From NCBI RefSeq assembly GCF_004799685.1, contig NZ_CP031311.1:2597355-2661354 (forward strand): a stretch of DNA of 64,000 nt, given 5' to 3'. Shown piece after piece: positions 34,524-42,260 of this stretch (its first letter is position 1; each line of letters opens with the position of its first letter). A program made the position numbers and the translations under genes. The notes under the pieces were generated by a model. That model worked only from the letters and a program-made list of their open reading frames with translations. It had not been told where the DNA came from and made no database searches. Source of the DNA: Halobellus limi (lineage in GTDB: Archaea; Halobacteriota; Halobacteria; Halobacteriales; Haloferacaceae).

Positions 34524-35999
34524 ATGATTACCGTAAACGGCAGTCTGACAATCCAAGACGTAGTTGCAGTAGCGCGTAATGAGGAACGGGTCAAATTAGC
34601 CTCCAAAGCAGTGGATCGGATGGCTAATTCTCGTAAGGCGGTTGACGATATCGTCAACTCGGATGACCGACGAGTGTACGGAGTGAATACGGGATACGGT
34701 GAGCTGAACGATAAAGAGATCTCACCGGAAATGATGACCCAGCATGAAGAAAACGTCATCAGATCCAACATCACAATCGGAGATCCGCTAGAAACTGACG
34801 TAGTTCGGGCAACAATGCTTGTCCGGGCAAACGCGTTTGCAGTGGGTCGATCTGGTGTCCGTCCAGTCGTTGCGGAACGGTTATTGGAATTATTGAACGC
34901 CGGAATCCATCCCATAGTTAGATCTCAAGGGAATACCGAAGATTACGGGTATTCGTCGGCGGTTGGTCGGGCTCTGATCGGTGAAGGTGAAGTGACGTAC
35001 AAAGACGAGACAATGTCTGCAGGTGAGGCTCTATCCAAGGAGGGAATTGACACCTTGTCTCTCCAGCCTAGAGAGGGACTTGCTTTGATGAGCGGGACTT
35101 CCTATACTCCCGGCCGGCTCGCACTACTGGTCAAGGATGTCAGAAGACTAGTAGAAGCTGCCGATGTCGCAGGTGCACTTTCGTTTTCGCTCGTCGGAAA
35201 AGAACCGGGAGCATTCTCTAGTCGAATTGGTGAGGTTCGTCCTTACGAGGGGTTCAAAGAAAGTGCTAGCATCATTAGAGAAGTAACTGGTATTGATGCG
35301 ACTAATCGCCGGCAGACCTCACAAGACCCCCTCTCACTCCGCTGTATGCCACAGGTCCACGGGTCTCTCCGCGAATTCTTGTCGACTGCCGAGTCATTGA
35401 TTAGAACTGAACTTCAGAGTGCAACTGATAACCCCCTTATTTTCCCAGATGGTGCGGTTTTCTCTTGCGGGAATTTCAACGCCCAACACCTATCGACGGC
35501 CGCTGACTCGTTAGCGCAATCTGTCACGAAAGTCGGTCGAATCAGTGAACGGAGGGCTGGATTGCTTGTCGAAGGTAACGGAGATCTGCCGTCGGCACTA
35601 ACCGACAACGTTGGTATTGGTCAGGGAATGGTACGAGCTCATTACTCTGCTGCATCACTGGCGGCAGAGGCATCGACAGTAGATACGGCGAGCACTCAAA
35701 TCGCTGACGTACCAATGGGGAAGGAAGACATTCAGGGTTTAGGTGCATTAGCAGTCAATAATTTGGCTTCTGTCGTCGAAACTGTAACGTATATAATAGC
35801 AATTGAATTATTATTTATTATCCGAGCTCATAAAATGTTGCAGAAACAAAGAGATACAGACTCAACAATTCCAAGGGACTTCTTAGCAGAACTCGATAGA
35901 GACACAGTCGAACCCGACAATGAGTGTATTCACGCTATTGCAGAAAGAATCTTAGACGGAACACTACACCGAGTGAGAGATAATTCAAACAAAGTCTAA
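34524..35999 (+). CDS. Histidase/aromatic ammonia-lyase homologue lacking the MIO triad
   Basis: 491 residues, aligning end to end with HutH-type lyases: YGVNTGYGEL, GEALSKEGIDTLSLQPREG, TSQDPLSLRCMPQVHGS, SCGNFNAQH and GKEDIQG. In HutH the cofactor MIO forms from Ala-Ser-Gly (GSVGASGDL); here the aligned site reads RSQGNTEDY, so Asn-Thr-Glu replaces the triad. HutH His83, Asn195 and Tyr280 positions are Asn, Ser and Leu; Tyr53, Gln277, Arg283, Phe329 and Glu414 are kept. It should not be a normal histidine ammonia-lyase. MIO-independent ergothionase, which releases trimethylamine from a histidine betaine, is the closest known precedent and fits the BCCT neighbour; this is inference. Confidence 0.85.
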   Translation: MITVNGSLTIQDVVAVARNEERVKLASKAVDRMANSRKAVDDIVNSDDRRVYGVNTGYGELNDKEISPEMMTQHEENVIRSNITIGDPLETDVVRATMLVRANAFAVGRSGVRPVVAERLLELLNAGIHPIVRSQGNTEDYGYSSAVGRALIGEGEVTYKDETMSAGEALSKEGIDTLSLQPREGLALMSGTSYTPGRLALLVKDVRRLVEAADVAGALSFSLVGKEPGAFSSRIGEVRPYEGFKESASIIREVTGIDATNRRQTSQDPLSLRCMPQVHGSLREFLSTAESLIRTELQSATDNPLIFPDGAVFSCGNFNAQHLSTAADSLAQSVTKVGRISERRAGLLVEGNGDLPSALTDNVGIGQGMVRAHYSAASLAAEASTVDTASTQIADVPMGKEDIQGLGALAVNNLASVVETVTYIIAIELLFIIRAHKMLQKQRDTDSTIPRDFLAELDRDTVEPDNECIHAIAERILDGTLHRVRDNSNKV

Positions 36000-36202
36000 T
36001 CACTTAATAATATAATATATTTTAGTTTACATATTATTGTCGGCTGTTAAATAAACGAAGAGGTGATTGAGCCCTTCGCACACTCGTTCTAATGAATGAT
36101 TCACTAGCGGGTTCGTGAAAACGACACCAAAGATTCCATTCCAAAACAAGGCCAACAATATGACGGCAAGAGAACTATAATCCCTCTTCCGAAACCAACA
36201 AA

Positions 36203-37294
36203 CTATTCTTTGGTATCTTCATTCACAGGGGACCCACCGTCCGTCATAGCATACTGGGTGAGGTTAGCTTCGAGAGCTTCCCGTCGACGGCGTGACTTCC
36301 GTTCCTCAGTTCGCTGGTCGTAGTGCTTGTCAAGCACGGGAACCGAGACGTCGACTCGGTCACTCAGCAATTCTTTCGGTACACCCTCATCCAACTGGTG
36401 CATAATCGACCACTTGCGCATCGGATGAGTGCTAAAACTCGATGGACACTTTGCTGCGCTCGAATTTTGCGTTGCATCACAGTCAGACAGCTCTCTATCG
36501 TGCGGACAGTCGTTCGAGTAACCACACGGTCGAGTCATTTTGTAGAAATCACGTCGTATGGTTGTTGTCGAAGGGCGACCAGAAGGCGTTGTGAATAGGG
36601 GCTTACGACCGTATTTGTCGACGACTTCGTGCCGTGTGTACTCGATGTAGTCGTCAATAAAGGCCCGTAGTCCGTCGGAGATGTTGACGATCCGTTCACC
36701 ATCGGAACCGTTCTTGAGCGGCGTTCCGTACTCTTCACGGCTTTCCGGACGGTGGCGGAGGTGAATCACTCGGTTTTCAGGATCGAAATCGTCGAAATCG
36801 ATAGCACGCACGGCACCCATACGAAGACCGATCTCAGCGATTAACTCGAACTCAACGTGCTGCCTCGATGCGTACTCGAATCGACGGAAGTAGGATCGAA
36901 TCCCCTCTACTTCATCACTCTCAGGGACGAACTCGTTGACTTCCTCGTTCGGTGGTACGTTCGGCATCGGAACGCGCTCTGAAAGGTCGGCGTGGACCGC
37001 ATCGATATCCTCACAGAACTGGAGGAAGACACTTAGGATGGCGAGGTTCCCGTTGAGACTGAGCGTATTCAACCCCGTATTGTTCTTCCGCCAAGTTTTG
37101 AATTTCATCAGCGTTCGACCGCTGATGTCGTTCATATTATCGACATCGACCTCTTCCGTCCAGTCGATGAACGTACCGAGAGCCGAGGCGTGCTTTCGTC
37201 GGGTCGCGGTTCGCAGGTCGTCCACTCGGTGTTCGAGATACCAATCGAGGGCTTCCTGCGGCGCGAGCGGTTTCAGTTCTCTGCCAGCCATCAT
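36203..37294 (-). CDS. Second tyrosine recombinase
   Basis: 363 residues: SAM-like domain (TATRRKHASALGTFIDWTEE), first Arg in EIGLRMGAVRAID, HPMRKWSIMHQ (H-x-x-R), nucleophile in DKHYDQR. A CGYSNDCPHDRELSDCD Cys-rich insert precedes the H-x-x-R box. The start MMAGRELKPL is fixed by a TATA box (TATTTATA, 37315-37322) about 25 nt upstream; a longer ORF from 37330 would begin before the promoter. Points away from the first integrase, so the island may be composite. The 200 bp downstream (36000-36200) hold no gene. Confidence 0.88.
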   Translation of the reverse strand: MMAGRELKPLAPQEALDWYLEHRVDDLRTATRRKHASALGTFIDWTEEVDVDNMNDISGRTLMKFKTWRKNNTGLNTLSLNGNLAILSVFLQFCEDIDAVHADLSERVPMPNVPPNEEVNEFVPESDEVEGIRSYFRRFEYASRQHVEFELIAEIGLRMGAVRAIDFDDFDPENRVIHLRHRPESREEYGTPLKNGSDGERIVNISDGLRAFIDDYIEYTRHEVVDKYGRKPLFTTPSGRPSTTTIRRDFYKMTRPCGYSNDCPHDRELSDCDATQNSSAAKCPSSFSTHPMRKWSIMHQLDEGVPKELLSDRVDVSVPVLDKHYDQRTEERKSRRRREALEANLTQYAMTDGGSPVNEDTKE

Positions 37295-37560
37295 CGCATC
37301 CGATTCAGCGTGGGTATAAATACGGCCCAATTAATTGGGATTGGTGATTGATCGAAATTGGTGGCTGTAATCTGAAAATTGGTGATGAGAGGAGAGCATT
37401 AGCTGTATTTTTCATTTCGGTCCTCTTTCAGACCTAGTCATAGTCTCGCGCGCGCTCCGCAGTCCCGTCACGAATTTCGAGCAACCCTTCTCACGAGCTC
37501 CAAATATTGATCCTCCTCTATTCTCGGGACAGCTTCATTGGTGGTTTCCCCATCTACAGT

Positions 37561-37691
37561 GATTGGTAATCCCGAAATAGTACTAATTGCGAATTCCCGT
37601 AGCAGACGAATTGGCAATCCCCCGTGTTTAACGAATTAGCCATCCTCAGTATAGCGAATTAGCAATCCCGGGATTGCCGACGTTAGCAATC
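37561..37691. repeat. Iteron-like repeat block
   Basis: At least five copies of a GAATTRGCAATCCC-type motif: GATTGGTAATCCC (37561), CGAATTGGCAATCCC (37607), CGAATTAGCCATCC (37632), CGAATTAGCAATCCC (37655) and TTAGCAATC (37683). A palindrome AATCCCGGGATT (37664-37675) is included. They lie directly upstream of the promoter of the next gene. Further AATTGG repeats occur at 37330-37390. Confidence 0.7.
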
Positions 37692-37696
37692 ATCGA

Positions 37697-37703
37697 TTAT
37701 ATA
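37697..37703 (+). promoter_or_regulatory. TATA box of the 98-aa gene
   Basis: TTATATA, 28 nt upstream of the ATG at 37728 and just after the repeat block. Confidence 0.6.
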
Positions 37704-37727
37704 CACATTCGACAAGAGAGCGAATAT

Positions 37728-38024
37728 ATGGATCGAAGGCTAGAGCTGCGAATTAAAGGCCATCTCTACGAAATACGTGAGGTCAACGATCAAGTGCTCA
37801 GTTCGAGACAAGGGTTCCCGATGGCGGAGAAGGGATATCAAAAGACGCTCAAAAGTGTAGCTAGCTGCTCGAATTCTGAATTAGTGGATCGGGTTGCGAA
37901 CAACATCAAGGAACAGATTCGCTCTCGCGAGGAGCGTCCCAGTAATCGATCTATCCGTCGGGACGCTCGGATGCTTCTCGCCGACGAAGGCATCGTTGCG
38001 GATAACTATCTCAACGCGGCCTAA
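37728..38024 (+). CDS. 98-aa protein of unknown function, iteron-linked
   Basis: Starts MDRRLELRIKGHLYEIREVN. Basic, mostly helical by residue pattern, with a C-terminal SREERPSNRSIRRDARMLLA. No recognised domain. The repeats upstream suggest a DNA-binding element protein (replication, excision or autorepression), but nothing in the sequence proves this. Confidence 0.6.
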   Translation: MDRRLELRIKGHLYEIREVNDQVLSSRQGFPMAEKGYQKTLKSVASCSNSELVDRVANNIKEQIRSREERPSNRSIRRDARMLLADEGIVADNYLNAA

Positions 38025-38107
38025 TCTCGAAGACAGACAGTCTCCAAACTGCTATTTTCTACCGTATGGAATAGCAGCCTTCGAGCGAGGTGTTGGTCCT
38101 TCCAACC

Positions 38108-38370
38108 TCAGGGCGGTGTGAGTTCGTCTGCGTTGAAGACACGGGTCAGGTCATCGATTATTGCTTTATCAACGGTAGTGATGTTGGTTACCTGGCCTTC
38201 GATATAGGGTGAACTGCTGAGATCGTTCAACGTATCATAGTTGACCAAGATGTCCAGATGGTCGGGTACGTTGTCGTATTGGAAGCCTGAAGCCGCTGTC
38301 GAGACAATCGGGTTCCACTATACCCAAGATTTTATACAGTTCTTCGACGAGTCGGTGTACAACGAGCCTT
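38108..38370 (-). pseudogene. Remnant of a coding sequence
   Basis: The minus strand reads as two frame-shifted pieces: VHRLVEELYKILGIVEPDCL, then about 65 residues including FQYDNVPDHLDILVNYDTL and ending RVFNADELTPP before TGA. No start codon and at least one frame break. The parent family is not recognised. Confidence 0.4.
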
Positions 38371-38463
38371 GATCAGTTGAGAGATCGAAGTCTGTCGGTC
38401 TGTTCCCCATTGCTTACCACAAAACACGATACACCTCGCTGTAATACGGAAGGTAACGAGATT

Positions 38464-39498
38464 ATGCCGCCCTCGAATAATCAGGACTTGATGAGTTATA
38501 ATGAAGATACGGGACGATTCCAATTTGGACCCGATCTGAAGGCCAATATCGAAGAGAAGCTTAGCGATCTCCCCGATGAGGCATATGATCGGCTGTTAGA
38601 TCTTGTCCGTCTTGAGCCTACCAGTAACTCTAAGCTGAAGAATCAGTGGAATATGGCTTCGGGAAGCGAGGTCCACCAGTACCTGGAATCAGAACTGAAT
38701 CCATTCTACTACAGGGGTGATAATAGCTACATCCGCGTGACAAAAGAGGCGAAAGATTTTGTCCGTCAAAATAGTGGTCTAAACCAGTACGTGACAGAAG
38801 AGTCAGGCAGCTCCGAGGATGTGTCAGAAAACATCCGCAACCGAGACCTCTTGATGGATCTGGTTACGGTAGCACAGAGCCTTGGCCATCTACCGGACGA
38901 AAAAGAAATTGAGGCTAATTCTAGCTACTCTTCTGACCGATTTCGTAATGAGTTTGGAGGCTTGTTTGAGGCTTGCCAGGAGGCAGGTATCGTTCCGGAT
39001 TCAGTGACGAAGGACGACTATACGGCGGTAACAGAGAATAAAAAGGAGCAGGAGGCATCGCAAGCAGAAGACAGAGAATCGGAATATTCCACAAGTGATC
39101 CCTCGGCGGCGGAGCTGGTTGAGGAGTTACAATGGGTCAATCAAAATATTGAGACAGTTCCGTCTCCTAGTGATATGAACGAGTTGGGTATTTTTACTGG
39201 TCCTAAATATCAGGATCAGTTCGGGTCTTGGGATGAGGCACTTGATGCTGCGGGAATTGATAAGGGAGAAATGTTGCTACAGGATATGGATCGTGTAGCT
39301 GGCGAGGTCGCCAAAGACTTGACCCAGTCAGAAATGAATGAATACGGACGACACAGCTCAACGATGATAGCCCGTTACTTTGGGGGGTGGACTGAAGCTA
39401 AGGAGAGACTTCAAGAGTGGCGAAAAGAGAAGGAAAACGATTCATCGGAGGAATTTGATAATATGGTCAACGACCGTTTGGACGATATCCTGGGATAG
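38464..39498 (+). CDS. Winged-helix-like protein with homing-endonuclease-associated repeats
   Basis: 344 residues. Residues about 15-100 look like a winged helix (DEAYDRLLDLVRLEPTSNSK...). Three repeats follow: about 115-165 (LLMDLVTVAQSLGHLPDEKE), 210-265 (LVEELQWVNQNIETVPSPSD) and 275-325 (SEMNEYGRHSSTMIARYFGG). They have the spacing and GG/GSWxEA pattern of the HNH-repeat (homing-endonuclease-associated) DNA-binding module; no HNH catalytic motif is seen. Converges with the 3' end of the pbe genes, only 5 bp apart. Likely a DNA-binding regulator or accessory factor. Confidence 0.65.
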   Translation: MPPSNNQDLMSYNEDTGRFQFGPDLKANIEEKLSDLPDEAYDRLLDLVRLEPTSNSKLKNQWNMASGSEVHQYLESELNPFYYRGDNSYIRVTKEAKDFVRQNSGLNQYVTEESGSSEDVSENIRNRDLLMDLVTVAQSLGHLPDEKEIEANSSYSSDRFRNEFGGLFEACQEAGIVPDSVTKDDYTAVTENKKEQEASQAEDRESEYSTSDPSAAELVEELQWVNQNIETVPSPSDMNELGIFTGPKYQDQFGSWDEALDAAGIDKGEMLLQDMDRVAGEVAKDLTQSEMNEYGRHSSTMIARYFGGWTEAKERLQEWRKEKENDSSEEFDNMVNDRLDDILG

Positions 39499-39503
39499 CC
39501 TTC

Positions 39504-39986
39504 TTACTGGTCTACAAGGACGTCTTCTAAACGGTCTTCCCACTTCTGATCAGCTTCGTCGATGAAAGCGAGGAGGTCGAACTCGTCTTTCAAACTAATG
39601 TCCTGGTTTATTGCTTCTACGCCAGCATCGGCGTACTGCAGAGCCAGTTCCCAGAGCTCGCTGTCATCCGGGTCCTCGTCGCTGTGTTCCAGTTCGATGA
39701 GTTTGTAAATAAACTCGATTCCTTCCCGGTATTCGTTTTCTGAAGAACCGCCGACCCGGTTCACCTGAATGAAGTCTTGGGAGTAGCTGCCTTCGGACTC
39801 TGTACGCGGATCGTCTCGTAGAAAACCGAGGACTAGGCCTGCTGTGAAAAGTTCGTAGTTCGTGTCGAAGGGGTAGTCGTTCTTGTCGGTTACTTTGACG
39901 TTGTCGTTTTTGCGGGCGGTCCGAAGCACCATATTCCGGTAGATGTCGAATCGGGCTGTTTTGAGCCGTCTAGCAGTAGTACTCAT
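39504..39986 (-). CDS. pbeD: PbeD-like protein, last gene of the Dnd-Pbe operon
   Basis: 160 residues starting MSTTARRLKTARFDIYRNMV, mixed alpha/beta with an acidic C-terminal half. No catalytic motif is recognised. Assigned by position: the fourth gene after dndA, ATGA-overlapped with pbeC, as in the described archaeal DndCDEA-PbeABCD order. N-terminal LKTARFDIYRNMVLRTARKN is reminiscent of DndE-type DNA-binding helices. Confidence 0.6.
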   Translation of the reverse strand: MSTTARRLKTARFDIYRNMVLRTARKNDNVKVTDKNDYPFDTNYELFTAGLVLGFLRDDPRTESEGSYSQDFIQVNRVGGSSENEYREGIEFIYKLIELEHSDEDPDDSELWELALQYADAGVEAINQDISLKDEFDLLAFIDEADQKWEDRLEDVLVDQ

Positions 39987-42046
39987 TTGGCAAGCACCCG
40001 CTTGAGCTCGGTTTCTGATTCAATAGGGCTAATTTCAGAGGATTCGGGGTCGTCTTTTCGCTGGTGGATCTCTAGGTGGCTGGAGATGTTGTCGCCCATT
40101 TGCTCGATATCCTCTTTATCAAGTTCCCCGGGCTGGTAGAGGATGATAACTTGGTCACGGAAGTTGGGGAAGTAGTCGATCAGGTTCTCTTTGTGTTCTG
40201 GGTCGAGCCTGCCGATTGGCGTGTCGATGACGACCGGTGCTTCCCGAGCAGTGAACTTGTTGAGTCCAGCTATGAAGGAGTAGGCAATAATCTGACGAGC
40301 GCCTTTGCTGGGGTTCTGTTCTTCGATGTCTCGGTTGCCGGAGATTGTCTTAACGTCGAGTTCGTAGTCTTTGCTAATGGTAAGACCTTCGTAGACGTCG
40401 TTTTTGTTGGTGAGTTCTTGGAAGATTTTGGAGGCGTGTTTTTCGACGCTTTCACGTTGGGTTTCAACGTATTTGTCCCGAATTTCTTCCCAGGCATCAG
40501 CGCACTCGTCGGAGAGTTTCATCAGGGTGCGGTAGCGCTGTTCCTCTTCGTCGGCGGCTTCCATCGAGTTGACTGTCTGTTCCAATTCTCGCTTCTCTTC
40601 CTCAAGCTCGCTGATATCGTCTTCCAGGGTATCGATTGTGGTCTTCAGACCGCCGATCTCTTCGTCGAGAGTCTCCTTCATGTCTCGCAGAGATTCAGCT
40701 TCTTTGGCAGTGACGGTTGCTTTCTCGATATCGTCTTCCAGAGATTCTTTTTCGTCTTTGAGGGCGGTGATATCCTCTTTCAGGCTCTCGATATCCTCTT
40801 GAATGGAGACGTACTCGCTCTTAGCCTGGTTGACGTTCAGGTTCTCTGGGTAGTCGCCAGAGGTGAGACACTCAAGGTGGTCTGAGGCGAATCCTTGGAG
40901 TTCGGAGATGGTACTCATCTCGTCGTTCCGCAGCTGTTCAAGAGTGTGTTCTAAGGTCTCCTCGGCTTCTTCATCGATATCGGCTCCGCAGAGGCAGTTG
41001 TCCCGGCCAATAAGGTACTCAATGGTATCTTCCATCCCGGAGACGATGGAGACATCGTAGTTATCGATGGTGTGTTTTGCACCGATACCGATCATTAGTG
41101 GGCCGAGACGGGAGTGGAGTTCACGGCGTTCCCCACGTTTCTCGTCCAGTTTGTCCTGTAGCCCGTCTTCTTGATCGGTGCCTTCGATTTCTTCTTTGAT
41201 TTCGTTAACTCGATCCTGTTTGCCGGCTACACCAGAGGCTTCTGCAAGATCATCTTCGATTTGACTGCGGCGTTTCTCCTTCTGGCGAAGTTCGGTTTCG
41301 GCTGAGTCCTTCTCGGTCTTCTTCGCCTCGATGTCGCTCTTGACGCTACTGATATCCTCTGAAAGGCCTTGCAGTTCCTCTACGTCCTCTGCTTTGTCCT
41401 TCCATTCATCCTGGTAGTAGTCCTTCCCATCATCCCTGAGGTCGTGAATCGCGTTCTGAATCTCCCGAATCCCGAGAACAGTTTCAATTGCTTCTCGGAC
41501 ATCGGCTTCGGAGTCATTGTAGGATCCGGCGTATCGGTCGAGTTCCTCGCCGTCGAAGAAGAAGAAATCTGAGGCGCTTTCTGGGAGGATGCCATTGATG
41601 AACCGGTTGTACTTCTTGGCAGGGTCTTCGTTCGGTGCCTGATCGATTACTGTTTCCTTGCCTTCGCTGACGCTGGGCTTTTTGACGTTGACGTAGCAGG
41701 AGTTCCAATCCCGCTGATCAGGGTCATCGACTTGGTCGAACTCGATAACCCGCTCAATTTCGTAGACGTTCTGGTTATGGGTGAATTCGAGAGTGACGCT
41801 GGCTTCTCCTAATCCTTCTTTTGCGGCTTTCCGGTTGATTGCTTGCCGGCGTTTCTCTGATTTCTCTGCGTTACCGCCCTCGAATCCGTAAAGGCAGAAA
41901 CGCATCGCAGTGAAAAACGCAGTCTTCCCTCGGTCGTTTTTCGCTCCCATAAGGATTAGAGGAGAGTCACTGCTGGTTTGGAGGTCGACGGTGACCTCCT
42001 TGTAGAAGGGCATAAAGTTCTTGATAATCGCTTTCTGAACTTTCAT
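39983..42046 (-). CDS. pbeC: PbeC-like Rad50/SMC-type ATPase
   Basis: 687 residues. Walker A GAKNDRGKT (about 34-42), FFFFDGEELDRYAG (about 170), a long coiled coil (about 220-550) interrupted by a short CLCG and a later Cys, signature SKGARQI and Walker B VVIDTPIGRLD. The architecture is the same as DndD. In the Pbe module it takes part in blocking replication of unmodified viral DNA, without cutting it (known from the published archaeal system). Start MKVQKAIIKNF. Confidence 0.75.
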   Translation of the reverse strand: MKVQKAIIKNFMPFYKEVTVDLQTSSDSPLILMGAKNDRGKTAFFTAMRFCLYGFEGGNAEKSEKRRQAINRKAAKEGLGEASVTLEFTHNQNVYEIERVIEFDQVDDPDQRDWNSCYVNVKKPSVSEGKETVIDQAPNEDPAKKYNRFINGILPESASDFFFFDGEELDRYAGSYNDSEADVREAIETVLGIREIQNAIHDLRDDGKDYYQDEWKDKAEDVEELQGLSEDISSVKSDIEAKKTEKDSAETELRQKEKRRSQIEDDLAEASGVAGKQDRVNEIKEEIEGTDQEDGLQDKLDEKRGERRELHSRLGPLMIGIGAKHTIDNYDVSIVSGMEDTIEYLIGRDNCLCGADIDEEAEETLEHTLEQLRNDEMSTISELQGFASDHLECLTSGDYPENLNVNQAKSEYVSIQEDIESLKEDITALKDEKESLEDDIEKATVTAKEAESLRDMKETLDEEIGGLKTTIDTLEDDISELEEEKRELEQTVNSMEAADEEEQRYRTLMKLSDECADAWEEIRDKYVETQRESVEKHASKIFQELTNKNDVYEGLTISKDYELDVKTISGNRDIEEQNPSKGARQIIAYSFIAGLNKFTAREAPVVIDTPIGRLDPEHKENLIDYFPNFRDQVIILYQPGELDKEDIEQMGDNISSHLEIHQRKDDPESSEISPIESETELKRVLAK

Positions 42047-42050
42047 AGTG

Positions 42051-42260
42051 CTAATCCTCCATACTCCACCCGTTGTCGACGTAGTTCTCTAGTATCTGTC
42101 TTAATTCCGATGGAAGCCCCGCCCTCCGGTCCATCGTCACCATTTCTTTTTCGAGGACGTAGATCTCTTTCAGTAAACCCTCAGGGATATTCCGCTCGTC
42201 GGCCTGTTCAGCGATTAGTTTCTCAATCTCTGGGTCGATTTCCTCTTCGTCAGTACTCAT
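42051..42260 (-). CDS. pbeB: PbeB-like small protein
   Basis: 69 residues (MSTDEEEIDPEIEKLIAEQA...), acidic and helical; no domain recognised. It overlaps the pbeA stop by four bases and ends four bases before pbeC, so it is tightly coupled to both. Confidence 0.6.
   Translation of the reverse strand: MSTDEEEIDPEIEKLIAEQADERNIPEGLLKEIYVLEKEMVTMDRRAGLPSELRQILENYVDNGWSMED

Noticed and set aside
34524-35999. Annotation as histidine ammonia-lyase (hutH)
   Set aside because: The MIO-forming Ala-Ser-Gly and three further active-site residues are changed, so the standard activity should not be assigned.
37561-37691. CRISPR array
   Set aside because: Units are short, unequal and unevenly spaced, without 30-40-nt unique spacers, and no cas gene is near. 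No CRISPR array was seen anywhere in the window.
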